DNA of 64,000 nt from Comamonadaceae bacterium (GTDB taxonomy: Bacteria; Pseudomonadota; Gammaproteobacteria; Burkholderiales; Burkholderiaceae_C). Under the pieces are notes generated by a model. It did not search any database and had not been told where the DNA came from. It saw only the letters and a program-made list of their open reading frames with translations. Below are positions 7,106 through 15,431 of this stretch, piece after piece (positions within the stretch are counted from its first letter, which is position 1; every line of letters begins with the position of its first letter). The DNA lies in NCBI GenBank assembly GCA_027484575.1, contig JAIXSQ010000010.1:413835-477834 (forward strand). Direction: 5' to 3'. The position numbers and the translations under genes are program-made.

Positions 7106-8659
7106 ATGAGCCGACTGCACGATGCCCTCCAGAGCCTGAGCGCAGCGCAGCTGCAGGGCATGCGGCGCGGCATCGAGCGCGAGAGCCTGCGGGCCACGCC
7201 GTCGGGCGCGCTGGCGATGACGCCGCACCCGCGCGCGCTGGGCGCCGCGCTCACCCACCCGCACATCACCACCGACTACAGCGAGTCGCAGCTGGAGTTC
7301 GTCACCGGCGTGCACGACAGCCCCGAGGCCTGCCTGGAGGAGCTGCTGCGCATCCACCAGGTGGCCGTGCGGGCGCTGGGCGACGAGATGTTGTGGGTCA
7401 GCAGCATGCCGTGCACGCTGCCGGCCGACGAGAACATCCCGATCGGCCGCTACGGCACCTCGAACGTGGGCCGCGCCAAGAGCGTCTACCGCATGGGACT
7501 GGCGCACCGCTACGGCCGGCGCATGCAGACCATCTCGGGCATCCACTACAACTGGTCGATGCCGGGCCTGGACAGCGAGCGCTACTTCGCGCTGATCCGC
7601 AACTTCCGCCGCCACGCCTTCCTGCTGCTGGTGCTGTTCGGCGCCTCGCCGGCGCTGTGCAGCTCCTTCGTGGCGGGCCGCCGGCACGAGCTGCACCAGC
7701 TGGCCGACGGCACCATGTACATGCCGCACGGCACCTCGCTGCGCATGGGACGCCTGGGCTACCAGAGCGAGGCGCAGGCCACGCTGGCGGTGAGCTACAA
7801 CGGCCTGGACGGCTACGCCGCCTCGCTGCACGACGCGCTGACGCGGCCCTACCCGGCCTACGAGTCGGTGGGCGTGATGAACCCCGGCGGCGAGTACAAC
7901 CAGCTGGCCACCACGCTGCTGCAGATCGAGAACGAGTTCTACGGGACCATCCGCCCCAAGCGCGTGATCTTCCAGGGCGAGCGGCCGCTGCACGCCCTGC
8001 GCGAGCGCGGCGTCGAGTACGTCGAGGTACGGCTGATGGACGCCGACCCGTTCGTGCCGGTGGGCATCAAGCCGCAGACGCTGCAGTTCCTGGACGTGTT
8101 CCTGCTGCACTGCCTGCTGGCCGACAGCCCGCCGGACACGCCGGCCGAGATCGCCGAGCTCGGGCGCAACCAGCACCTGGCCGCGGCCTTCGGCCGCCAG
8201 CCCGGGCTGAAGCTCGAGCGGGGCGGCCGCGAGATCGGCCTGCAGGACTGGGCGGCCGAGCTGCTGGACGGCTGCGCGCCCATCGCCGCCGCGCTGGACG
8301 CGCTGCAGGGCACGCAGGCGCACGCCGATGCCGTGCGCGCCGCCCGCGCCCAGCTCGACGACCCGGCCCAATTGCCCTCGGCGCGCGTGCTCGACGCCAT
8401 CGTGCGCGAGCACGGCAGCTCGTTCATCGCCTTCGGCCGCGCGCAGTCGCAGCAGGCCAAGGCCCGCCTGCTGTCGCTGCCCTTCAGCGCGACGCAGCAG
8501 GCCCGCTTCGACCAGCTGGCCCAGGAGTCGCTGCAGGCCCAGAAGGACATCGAGGCGCGCGACACCATGCCGTTCGAGATCTACCGCCAGCAGTACGTCT
8601 CGCCCGAGCGGCTGGGGCTGGGGCGCCACGCCGTGGCCCCGGACCTCGCGACCGTCTGA
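7106..8659 (+). CDS. gshA: glutamate-cysteine ligase (gamma-glutamylcysteine synthetase)
   Basis: A 517-residue protein, the usual length of the gammaproteobacterial/betaproteobacterial GshA type. It catalyses ATP-dependent joining of glutamate and cysteine, the first step of glutathione synthesis. Recognisable blocks are RRGIERESLR near the N-terminus (substrate and metal-binding Glu), TTDYSESQLEFVTG, the IHYNWSMP segment, YNQLATTLLQIENEFYGTIRPKR and GVEYVEVRLMDADPF. ATG 7106 gives the canonical start. No gshB is adjacent. It stands alone between a divergent SRPBCC gene and an RcnB-like gene. Confidence 0.95.
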   Translation: MSRLHDALQSLSAAQLQGMRRGIERESLRATPSGALAMTPHPRALGAALTHPHITTDYSESQLEFVTGVHDSPEACLEELLRIHQVAVRALGDEMLWVSSMPCTLPADENIPIGRYGTSNVGRAKSVYRMGLAHRYGRRMQTISGIHYNWSMPGLDSERYFALIRNFRRHAFLLLVLFGASPALCSSFVAGRRHELHQLADGTMYMPHGTSLRMGRLGYQSEAQATLAVSYNGLDGYAASLHDALTRPYPAYESVGVMNPGGEYNQLATTLLQIENEFYGTIRPKRVIFQGERPLHALRERGVEYVEVRLMDADPFVPVGIKPQTLQFLDVFLLHCLLADSPPDTPAEIAELGRNQHLAAAFGRQPGLKLERGGREIGLQDWAAELLDGCAPIAAALDALQGTQAHADAVRAARAQLDDPAQLPSARVLDAIVREHGSSFIAFGRAQSQQAKARLLSLPFSATQQARFDQLAQESLQAQKDIEARDTMPFEIYRQQYVSPERLGLGRHAVAPDLATV

Positions 8660-8745
8660 CATTCCGTGACATTGTTGCCGGGCGCCGCGTGCGCGCCTTG
8701 GCATGCTCGGCCGTTGTGAAGACTTCCCATCCCACGGTCCTGCCC

Positions 8746-9258
8746 ATGAGCATCCGACGCACCACCTGCACCCTGCTGGCCGCGCTGCTGGCCACCACCG
8801 CCACCGTCCCCGCCTTCGCCGAGAAGCCCGAGTGGGCCGGCGGCGGCAAGGGTGGCGGCAAGCACGAGCACAAACACAAGGACAAGGACCGCGACGACGA
8901 CCGCCGCGGCGGTGGCGGTGCCTACCGCCAGCCCACCCAGGGCCAGTGGTTCGGCAGCCGCGACCGCCAGGTGGTCTGGGGCTACTACGCGCCGCAGGTG
9001 CAGTCGCCCGCCAACTGCCCGCCCGGCCTGGCCAAGAAGAACAACGGCTGCCTGCCGCCCGGCCAGGCCAAGAAGTACGCCCTGGGGCAGCCGCTGCCCG
9101 CCGGCGTGGTGATGTACCCGGTGCCCAACCAGGTCCTGGTGCAGCTGCCGCCCGTGCCGGCCGGCCACAAGTACGTGCGCGTGGCCGCCGACATCCTGCT
9201 GATCGCCGTGGGCACCTCGATGGTGGTCGACGCCATCGGCGACCTGGGCCGGCTCTGA
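8746..9258 (+). CDS. RcnB/DUF1236-like periplasmic protein
   Basis: A 170-residue protein with a Sec signal peptide (about 1-25, ending AFA), a Gly/Lys/His/Asp-rich segment (residues 30-60, with KHEHKHKDKDRDDD), and the motif pair CPPGLAKK ... GCLPPGQAKK typical of RcnB/DUF1236-like periplasmic proteins, then a hydrophobic C-terminal strand or membrane region (ILLIAVGTSMVV). RcnB of E. coli is a periplasmic factor in Ni/Co homeostasis, but most relatives are uncharacterised. The His/Asp-rich stretch could bind metal ions (inference). Confidence 0.7.
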   Translation: MSIRRTTCTLLAALLATTATVPAFAEKPEWAGGGKGGGKHEHKHKDKDRDDDRRGGGGAYRQPTQGQWFGSRDRQVVWGYYAPQVQSPANCPPGLAKKNNGCLPPGQAKKYALGQPLPAGVVMYPVPNQVLVQLPPVPAGHKYVRVAADILLIAVGTSMVVDAIGDLGRL

Positions 9259-9399
9259 GCCGGCGCGGGCCCGCCGGCCCGCTGCCGCCCGCGTAGCGCA
9301 CGCGACTGGCCGGTCGCCCCTGCTGCGCTACAGTCCCGCGCGTCGCGCGCCGGCACGTCCGCTGCCGGCGCTTCATCGTTCCCCACGGAGAGATCGGGC

Positions 9400-10302
9400 A
9401 TGGCATTGGATTTCACGGGCCGCGTGGCCATCGTCACGGGCGCCGGCGGCGGCCTGGGCCGCGAGCATGCGCTGGCCCTGGCCGCGCGCGGCGCGAAGGT
9501 GCTGGTCAACGACCTGGGCGGCGCCGTCGACGGCTCCGGCGGCTCGGCCACGGCCGCGCAGAAGGTGGTCGACGAGATCCGCGCCGCCGGCGGCGAGGCG
9601 ATCGCCAACGGCGCCTCGGTGACCGACATGGACGCGGTGCAGGCCATGGTGCGGCAGGCGGTGGACGCCTGGGGCCAGGTCGACATCCTGGTCAACAACG
9701 CCGGCATCCTGCGCGACAAGACCTTCGCCAAGATGGAGGTCGCCGACTTCCGCACCGTGCTCGACGTGCACCTGATGGGCGCGGTGCACTGCACCAAGGC
9801 CGTCTGGGCCCTGATGCAGGCGCGCAAGTACGGCCGCATCGTGATGACCACCTCGTCCAGCGGCCTGTACGGCAACTTCGGCCAGAGCAACTACGGCGCT
9901 GCCAAGCTGGCGCTGGTGGGCCTGATGCAGACGCTGGCGCTCGAGGGCGAGAAGCACGGCATCCGGGTCAACTGCCTGGCCCCCACGGCCACCACCCGCA
10001 TGACCGAGTCGCTGTTCCCGCCCGACATGCTCGAGGCCTTCGGGCCGCGCAACGTCTCGCCGGCCATGCTGGTGCTGGCGCACGAGTCGGCCCCCACCCG
10101 GACCGTGCTGTGCGCCGGCGCGGGCGCGTTCGAGGCGGCGCACATCACGATGACGCAGGGTGCCTTCATCGGCACCGGCCCCGACGCCGATGCGCAGCTG
10201 GCCGCGCGGCTGGCCGAGGTGACCGCACGCGCGGGCGAGCAGGTGCCCGGCAGCGGCGCGGCGCAGGGCGCCAACGAGTACCGGCTGGCCAAGGGCGGCT
10301 GA
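9400..10302 (+). CDS. short-chain dehydrogenase/reductase, multifunctional-enzyme type
   Basis: A 300-residue classical SDR. Seen: cofactor motif TGAGGGLG (residues 13-20), VNDLGG after beta2, NNAG (99-102), catalytic Ser152, Tyr165 and Lys169 in the TSSSGLYGNFGQSNYGAAK region. The sequence AIVTGAGGGLGREHALALA with the following NDLGGAVDG is characteristic of the (3R)-hydroxyacyl-CoA dehydrogenase domain of peroxisomal MFE-2 and its bacterial relatives, so a hydroxyacyl-CoA substrate is likely (inference). GGAGAG lies upstream of the ATG. No beta-oxidation genes adjoin it. Confidence 0.85.
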   Translation: MALDFTGRVAIVTGAGGGLGREHALALAARGAKVLVNDLGGAVDGSGGSATAAQKVVDEIRAAGGEAIANGASVTDMDAVQAMVRQAVDAWGQVDILVNNAGILRDKTFAKMEVADFRTVLDVHLMGAVHCTKAVWALMQARKYGRIVMTTSSSGLYGNFGQSNYGAAKLALVGLMQTLALEGEKHGIRVNCLAPTATTRMTESLFPPDMLEAFGPRNVSPAMLVLAHESAPTRTVLCAGAGAFEAAHITMTQGAFIGTGPDADAQLAARLAEVTARAGEQVPGSGAAQGANEYRLAKGG

Positions 10303-10323
10303 CGCCCGCCGCCCGCCCGGCCC

Positions 10324-10647
10324 TCAGAGCGGGCCGGGCAGGGCCTTGAAGCCCACCCAGGCCGCGCCGATCACGGCCTGCACCGGCACCGCCACGGTGC
10401 TGGGCAGGTAGAACAGCATCGACAGCAGCGGCGCATCCAGCGCGGTCTCCACCAGCCAGCCCAGCGCGAAGCACAGCAGGCCCCAGGCCAGCCAGCGCCG
10501 CATGTAGGTGGGCAGCCAGCGCGCCTGCTGCTGGTTGTGCCGCCAGGCCGCGGCGCGTTCGAACACGCTGCCGCGGGTGACGTCTCGGAACAGCCATCCG
10601 AAGAAGAAGTAGCGGTAGGCGAGGGTGCGGAAGGCGGTCTCGTGCAC
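10324..10647 (-). CDS. small membrane protein, unknown function
   Basis: A 107-residue protein with an aromatic N-terminal part (TLAYRYFFFGWLFRDV) and two predicted membrane segments (about residues 50-65 and 75-95). GTG 10647 is preferred because GGGGA sits about 8 bp upstream; longer in-frame starts add Arg-rich sequence. The family is not recognised. It is divergent from the AhpD-like gene, with the minus-strand TCCTAC element in between. Confidence 0.5.
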   Translation of the reverse strand: MHETAFRTLAYRYFFFGWLFRDVTRGSVFERAAAWRHNQQQARWLPTYMRRWLAWGLLCFALGWLVETALDAPLLSMLFYLPSTVAVPVQAVIGAAWVGFKALPGPL

Positions 10648-10674
10648 GATGCGTCCCCGGTGCGTCTGGCCCCC

Positions 10675-10710
10675 CAGTGTTGGGCCGCGCGGCGTGCCGC
10701 GGACGTAGGA
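10675..10710 (-). promoter_or_regulatory. TCCTAC element upstream of small membrane protein
   Basis: Minus-strand AAGTCCTACG (TCCTAC at 10710-10705) followed 25 bp downstream by CACTGG (10679-10674), the same spacing as the copy before the hybrid kinase at 39.5 kb. It lies 28-63 bp from the proposed GTG start. Confidence 0.4.
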
Positions 10711-10787
10711 CTTGCACCAAGGCCCGCGTGCGGACCGCACGCGGGCGGCGGCTAGCATGGGGGCCTTCGCCCCGACGGATCCCGCGC

Positions 10788-11381
10788 ATGTCCCGCCTGC
10801 CCCCGCTGCCTCCCGAGACGACCCCCGAACTGCAGCCGCACTTCGACTTTTTCCTGGGGACCCTGGGCTTCACGCCCAACAGCGTGCTGACCATGCAGCG
10901 CAAGCCCAGGCTGGTGCAGGCCTTCGCCCAGCTCAACGCCGCCGTGATGGATCCCGCCGGCGAGGTCGACCTGGGTTTCCGCCGCCTGGTGGGCCACCTG
11001 GCCAGCAAGGCGGCCGGCTGCCTGTACTGCCAGGCCCACACCCTGCTGGGCGCCGCCAACTTCGGCGTCAGCGAGGCCAAGCTGGCCGACCTGTGGTCGT
11101 ACGCCCACAGCCCGCACTACAGCCCGCGCGAGCGGGTGGCGCTGGATTTCGCGCTGGCCGCGGCCGCGCAGCCCAACGCCGTGACCGAGGCGCAGTTCGC
11201 CGAGTTGCGCGCGCACTGGAGCGAGGGCGAGATCGTCGAGCTGCTGGGCGTGGTGGCGATGTTCGGCTTCCTCAACCGCTGGAACGACACCATGGCCACG
11301 CCGCTGGAGCCGGTGCCCACCGAGGTGGCGCAGCGCACCGTGGGCGCGCATGGCTGGTCGCCGGGCAAGCACGGGGGCTAG
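10788..11381 (+). CDS. AhpD-like carboxymuconolactone decarboxylase family protein
   Basis: A 197-residue all-helical protein of the CMD/AhpD family. The CxxC...H redox motif is present as CLYCQAHT (Cys78, Cys81, His84), as in peroxidase-type alkylhydroperoxidase D proteins rather than true decarboxylases. It is expected to be a cytoplasmic thiol peroxidase or disulfide reductase partner. There is no ahpC nearby. It is followed by a convergent methyltransferase gene 27 bp away. Confidence 0.8.
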   Translation: MSRLPPLPPETTPELQPHFDFFLGTLGFTPNSVLTMQRKPRLVQAFAQLNAAVMDPAGEVDLGFRRLVGHLASKAAGCLYCQAHTLLGAANFGVSEAKLADLWSYAHSPHYSPRERVALDFALAAAAQPNAVTEAQFAELRAHWSEGEIVELLGVVAMFGFLNRWNDTMATPLEPVPTEVAQRTVGAHGWSPGKHGG

Positions 11382-11408
11382 CGTCGCGCCGGGCCGGGGC
11401 CGGCGGCG

Positions 11409-12257
11409 TCAACCGCCGCAGCTGGCGCCGGCCGCCTTGCGGAAGGCGGTGCCGCGGGCCAGGGCCAGCTGCCCCTCGCCGTCGACCACCTTGAGCGCGT
11501 CGCCGGCCTGCTCGAGCACCAGCGCCCCCACGCGGGTCGACTGCGTGCGCAGCACGTGGCCCTCGATCGTGCCCTCGATGGCGCGCACCCGGTCGCGGCG
11601 CGCCAGCTCGCCATGGGCCTTCTGGTACTGCTGCGTCAGCCGCAGGCTGAACTCGCGCAGCAGGCCGCTGCCGCACCACAGGCCCTCGACGCGGGCCGGC
11701 ACGGTCCACAGGTGGACCTTGCTCTTCTTCTCGCGGCCGACCTGCTTGTCGGGCACGTCCAGCACCACGGTGCGGTCGGGCGCCCAGTCGCCCAGGTCCC
11801 AGTCGTGCGAGACGATGCGCGCGCCCGGTGCCAGCTGCAGCAGCTTCGGGCGCAGCTGCAGGTTCACCTCGGGCAGCAGGTACATGGTCACCACCGTCGC
11901 CTTGGACAGGTCGGTGGCGAACAGGTCGCGCTCCTCGAAGCGCACCTTGTCGGCCACGCCGGCGTCCTGCGCGGCCTTGCGGCTGCGCGCCACCAGGTCG
12001 GGCACGATCTCCACGCCCAGGCCGGTGGCGCCGTGGCGGCGGGCGGCGGTGATCACGATGCGTCCGTCGCCCGAGCCCAGGTCGATCACGTGGTCGCCGG
12101 CCTTGACGTCGGCGATGCGCAGCATCTCCAGCGTGACGTTGTCGGGCGAGGTGATGAAGGGCACCTCCTCGCTGGGCTGGGCGGCGGCGGGGCCGCCCAG
12201 GGCGAGCAGGCTGGCGACGAGGGCAACGACGGGGGCAAGGGCAGGGCGCATGCGCAT
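11409..12257 (-). CDS. class I SAM-dependent methyltransferase with apparent signal peptide
   Basis: A 282-residue protein. After a basic start and a hydrophobic stretch ending AAAQ (residues 1-27, a good Sec signal peptide) comes a Rossmann methyltransferase domain with motif I VIDLGSGDGR (57-66), an acidic GVEIVPDLV strand end, and VTMYLLPEVN. Residues 190-282 form a second beta-rich domain of unknown type ending in ASCGG. Proteins of this make-up exist in Burkholderiales, but a SAM enzyme outside the cytoplasm is puzzling because SAM is not known to be available there. A later in-frame start that would remove the signal is not supported by a ribosome-binding site I can see. Confidence 0.75.
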   Translation of the reverse strand: MRMRPALAPVVALVASLLALGGPAAAQPSEEVPFITSPDNVTLEMLRIADVKAGDHVIDLGSGDGRIVITAARRHGATGLGVEIVPDLVARSRKAAQDAGVADKVRFEERDLFATDLSKATVVTMYLLPEVNLQLRPKLLQLAPGARIVSHDWDLGDWAPDRTVVLDVPDKQVGREKKSKVHLWTVPARVEGLWCGSGLLREFSLRLTQQYQKAHGELARRDRVRAIEGTIEGHVLRTQSTRVGALVLEQAGDALKVVDGEGQLALARGTAFRKAAGASCGG

Positions 12258-12311
12258 GGCCGGAACCTTAGCAGCCCCGCCGCCGCCGCGGTGCCACGCC
12301 AGGGCGCCGGC

Positions 12312-13193
12312 TCAGCCGGCCGTGCGCAGGTACAGGTGCAGCGCCCGCACGTCCACCTCGCTGAGCTCGCGCAGGGACTCGAAGGGCATGACCCGGATGG
12401 CGCTGCCATCGGGGCGCTTGCCGCTGCGGAACATCGCCAGCAGCGCCTCGGGCGTGGCGTAGGTCGCCAGGGCCGAGCCCGCGCCCGGGCGCAGGCCGGG
12501 GGCGGCCGGCCAGTCGGGCGGCGCGCCGGGGATCCTGCCGCCGGCCAGCTGCGGGCCGTGGCAGCCCAGGCACATGGCGGCCACGTAGGCGCCGTGCGCC
12601 ACCGTCACGCCCTCGGCCACCGGCGCCGGGGGCGCCAGCGTGTGGTCGATCTTGGCGGCCGCATCCTGCATCACGCCGAAACCGTAGGCCAGGCGCGCGG
12701 GCAGCGGCAGCGTGACCTCGGCCCCGGTGCCGGTGGCCGGCGGCAGGGCCCGCACGTGCGCCACCAGCGCGGCCAGGTCCTGGTCGGTGAAGCGGTTGTA
12801 GTCCTCGCTGGGCATGATCAGCAGCGGCCGGCCCGAGGGCGCGACGCCGTGGCGGATCGCCCGCACCCAGTCCTCGGGCCGGTAGCCGGCCACCACGCCG
12901 CCGGTGCCGCCGGTGATGTTCGGGCCCTTGATGCGCAGGCCGGCGCCGTCGTCCACGAACACCCGGCCGCCGCCGTTGGCGCCGTGGCAGTCGGCGCAGC
13001 CGCGCGAGGCGTAGAGGTAGCCCCCGCGCTCCAGGGCCTGCGCATCGGCCGCGTACGCCACCGGCCGCACGTCGACGGCCACGGTGCGCGCGGCGCGGCG
13101 CTGCGCCAGCTGCAGCCCGGCCACCACCGCCGCGGCCAGCAGCAGCACCAGCACACCCAGGGCGATCGCGCCCCTGCGGATCCAGACGTTCAT
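12312..13193 (-). CDS. dihaem c-type cytochrome, membrane-anchored
   Basis: A 293-residue protein with an uncleaved N-terminal anchor (residues 8-29) and two class I cytochrome c domains: CADCH (66-70) and CLGCH (208-212), with likely distal Met ligands in LIMPSEDYNR and IRVMPFESL. It resembles cytochrome subunits of membrane alcohol or aldehyde dehydrogenases, but no dehydrogenase gene adjoins, so its electron donor is unknown. GGAG precedes the ATG at 13193. It is divergent from a TetR gene across a short AT-rich region with two palindromes, so it is probably the repressed target. Confidence 0.85.
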   Translation of the reverse strand: MNVWIRRGAIALGVLVLLLAAAVVAGLQLAQRRAARTVAVDVRPVAYAADAQALERGGYLYASRGCADCHGANGGGRVFVDDGAGLRIKGPNITGGTGGVVAGYRPEDWVRAIRHGVAPSGRPLLIMPSEDYNRFTDQDLAALVAHVRALPPATGTGAEVTLPLPARLAYGFGVMQDAAAKIDHTLAPPAPVAEGVTVAHGAYVAAMCLGCHGPQLAGGRIPGAPPDWPAAPGLRPGAGSALATYATPEALLAMFRSGKRPDGSAIRVMPFESLRELSEVDVRALHLYLRTAG

Positions 13194-13228
13194 GAGGGTC
13201 TCCTGTGTCGGGTTAAGATGTGTGACAC

Positions 13229-13260
13229 GTTCAAAAATGAACAGACACTTCAAAATTGAA
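13229..13260. promoter_or_regulatory. tandem palindromic operators for the TetR regulator
   Basis: Two copies of TTCA-N4-TGAA lie in tandem: GTTCAAAAATGAAC (13229-13242) and TTCAAAATTGAA (13249-13260), 19 bp centre to centre, each preceded by GACAC or a close match. They sit in the only AT-rich patch of this area, between the divergent cytochrome and TetR genes, with the second ending 29 bp before the TetR ATG. The placement is that of an autoregulated TetR operator. Confidence 0.6.
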
Positions 13261-13288
13261 CTCTAGTCCCATTTCTGCGGCGACGTCA

Positions 13289-13939
13289 ATGCCACCTTTG
13301 CCAGGGCCGGTGGCGGCCGCCTTCCAGGCCCTGCTGGCCGGGCCCAAGCGCGAGCGCACGCAGGCCCAGCTGTTGCAGGCATCGGTGCAGGTGTTCCAGT
13401 CGGTGGGCGTGTCGGCCGCGACGGTGCAGCAGGTGGCGCAGGCCGCCGGCGTGACCGCGGGCACCTTCTACAACCACTTCGCCACCAAGGACGAGCTCCT
13501 GGCCCGCCTGGCGGAACTGATCGGGGCCAGCCTGTGCCGCGCGATCCGCGACAGCGCCCAGGGCATCGAGGACGGGGCGTGGCGCATGGCCATCGGCCAG
13601 CGCCGCTACGTGGGCATGGGCGTGGAGAGCCCCGCCTGGGCCCTGCTGCTGATCGACGTCGTCGCCGCGGCGCCCCAGCTGGGCGAGGCGCTGGCGCAGG
13701 ACGCGCTCGCCGACCTGCGGCTGGGCGTGCGGCAGAAGCGCTTCCGGGTGCCCAGCGAGGACGCCGCGCTCGACGTGATCACCGGTGTGTGCCTGGCCGC
13801 CACCCGCCGCGTCGCCGAAGGCCGCGCACCCGCGCGCCATGACGTGGCCACCGCCGCGGTGGTGCTGCGGGCCTTGGGCATGCCCCCGGACGAGGCGGCC
13901 GAGCTCGCCCGCCGCCCGCTGCCGCCCCTGCCCGCCTGA
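13289..13939 (+). CDS. TetR/AcrR family transcriptional regulator
   Basis: A 216-residue TetR-type repressor. The N-terminal helix-turn-helix is clear at about residues 30-66 (VQQVAQAAGVTAGTFYNHFATKDEL), followed by a divergent helical ligand domain. ATG 13289 is preferred; an in-frame TTG at 13256 would start inside the second operator. It is divergent from the dihaem cytochrome gene and probably represses it and itself through the two palindromes between them. The inducer cannot be told from the sequence. Confidence 0.85.
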   Translation: MPPLPGPVAAAFQALLAGPKRERTQAQLLQASVQVFQSVGVSAATVQQVAQAAGVTAGTFYNHFATKDELLARLAELIGASLCRAIRDSAQGIEDGAWRMAIGQRRYVGMGVESPAWALLLIDVVAAAPQLGEALAQDALADLRLGVRQKRFRVPSEDAALDVITGVCLAATRRVAEGRAPARHDVATAAVVLRALGMPPDEAAELARRPLPPLPA

Positions 13940-13969
13940 GGCAGGCACGCCGATTGCCCCACCGGCGGC

Positions 13970-14524
13970 ATGCCCACCACGACCTTCCCCCATCCTCCGC
14001 GGCGCCGCAGCCTGCTGCTCGCCATGCCCGTCCTGCTGGCCGGCTGTGCCACCGGCTGGCGCGACCAGGTCGGCCGCACGGCCGTGCAACGCGACGCCTG
14101 GCTGCCGCTCATGCAGGCCGCAGGCGCCGGCATGGCCGCGGCCGAGGCGGGCCGGCTGGGGCTGGCGCGCGCCACCGATCCCGAGGTGCGCGACTTCGCC
14201 CAGGCGCTGGCGGCCCACCACGACGCCGCGCAGGCGCAATTGCAGGTGCTGCTGGCCGAACGTGGCGCGCAGCCGCCGGCGCAGCTGCCCGCGCGCGACG
14301 CCGTCCGGCTCGGCCGCCTGGCCCAGCTGCCGCCGGCCGACTTCGACCGCTGGTTCGTCGCGGCCATCGGCATCGACGACCAGCGCCGGGCCATCGGCCT
14401 GGCCGAGCAGGGCCTGCGCGAGGTGCGCGATCCGCAGCTGCAGGGCTGGTTCGCCGGGCTGCTGCCCGTGCTGCAGGCGCAGCTGACCCAGGCCCGGCAG
14501 CTGCACGCGCGCCTGTCGGCCTGA
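13970..14524 (+). CDS. DUF4142 family lipoprotein
   Basis: A 184-residue lipoprotein (lipobox VLLAGC, Cys26). The mature part is helical with the ferritin-like pattern of DUF4142: AAAEAGRLGLARATDPEVRDFAQ, then HHDAAQAQLQVLL, and LTQARQLHARL at the end. Members are common, stress-linked periplasmic proteins of unknown mechanism. It is co-directional with the preceding TetR gene (30 bp gap) and the following phosphatase (70 bp), but functional linkage is doubtful. Confidence 0.75.
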   Translation: MPTTTFPHPPRRRSLLLAMPVLLAGCATGWRDQVGRTAVQRDAWLPLMQAAGAGMAAAEAGRLGLARATDPEVRDFAQALAAHHDAAQAQLQVLLAERGAQPPAQLPARDAVRLGRLAQLPPADFDRWFVAAIGIDDQRRAIGLAEQGLREVRDPQLQGWFAGLLPVLQAQLTQARQLHARLSA

Positions 14525-14594
14525 GGCCGCCGGCCGACGCCCCGCGCCGGGCCGGTGCCGGCGCGGCCGTGGCGGGCGGCGACAATCCGGGGTG

Positions 14595-15329
14595 ATGCCC
14601 ACCGTCCCGCCGCGCCTGTCGAACCCCTCCAACTTCCGTGACCTGGCCGAGGCCGTGCGCTCGGTGCCGCTGCAGCCGGGCAAGCTCTGGCGCTCGGACC
14701 ACCTGGGCGCGCTGGACGCCCACGACGCCGAGCAGATCCGTGCGCTGGGCGTGCGGCGCGTGCTCGACTTCCGCGGCGTCCACGAGCGCACCTCGGCCGC
14801 CTGCCGGGTCGAGGGCGTGCAGGTCCATTCGCTGGCGATCGAGCCGACCATCGTGCAGGTGCTGCACGCGCTCACCGCCGCCGGCCACCGGCTCACCGAG
14901 GCCGACGTGGTGCAGCACATGCAGGACACCTACCGCGGCTTCGTGCGGCGCAGCGCCGACCGCTTCGCGCAGTTCTTCGGCCTGCTGCTGGAGGCCGACG
15001 TGCCCACCGTCTTCCACTGCACCGCCGGCAAGGACCGCACCGGCTTCGCCGCGGCCCTGGTGCTGCACGTGCTGGGCGCCGGGCCCGACGAGGTGATGCG
15101 CGACTACCTGCTGACCAACGAGCGGCTGCAGCCGCCGGCCGTCGCCTGGCGCGGCCTGGAGCCGCACGTGGCGCGGGTGCTGTGGGGCGTGCAGCCGGCC
15201 TTCCTGCAGGCGGCGTTCGAGGCGATCGAGGCCGACTACGGCGGCACCGACGCCTTCCTGGCGCAGGCGCTGGGCGTGCGCGAGGCCGAGCGCGCGCGGC
15301 TGCGGCAGCTGTACCTCGCGCCGGTCTGA
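14595..15329 (+). CDS. tyrosine-protein phosphatase (DSP/LipA-like)
   Basis: A 244-residue phosphatase of the tyrosine/dual-specificity superfamily. The P-loop is HCTAGKDRTG (Cys142 nucleophile, Arg148), and the N-terminal FRDLAEAVRS and LWRSDHL segments are those of bacterial LipA/MptpB-like enzymes, which dephosphorylate phosphotyrosine and phosphoinositides. No signal peptide is evident. GTG 14592 directly before the ATG is an alternative start. No kinase gene is near. Confidence 0.85.
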   Translation: MPTVPPRLSNPSNFRDLAEAVRSVPLQPGKLWRSDHLGALDAHDAEQIRALGVRRVLDFRGVHERTSAACRVEGVQVHSLAIEPTIVQVLHALTAAGHRLTEADVVQHMQDTYRGFVRRSADRFAQFFGLLLEADVPTVFHCTAGKDRTGFAAALVLHVLGAGPDEVMRDYLLTNERLQPPAVAWRGLEPHVARVLWGVQPAFLQAAFEAIEADYGGTDAFLAQALGVREAERARLRQLYLAPV

Positions 15330-15348
15330 GCCCCCGGCGGCGCGGGCC

Positions 15349-15379
15349 TCCTACGCCGGCTGACGCGGCGCGACGACAG
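15349..15379 (+). promoter_or_regulatory. TCCTAC-N17-GACGACAG element upstream of disordered acidic protein
   Basis: TCCTAC at 15349-15354, then exactly 17 bp, then GACGACAG at 15372-15379. The same two blocks at the same spacing occur at 17920 and, with GCTGACAG, at 17250. It lies 53-83 bp upstream of the ATG at 15432. Confidence 0.5.
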
Positions 15380-15431
15380 CCGGGCCGGTGGCGCCGCCGC
15401 CAGCATGGGTGATTCCATTGCAGGAGTTGCC

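Noticed and set aside
6497..9406. Open frame of 969 codons opposite gshA and the RcnB-like gene
   Set aside because: Only its last part (the SRPBCC protein from 6967) looks real; the rest is antisense to a certain gshA.
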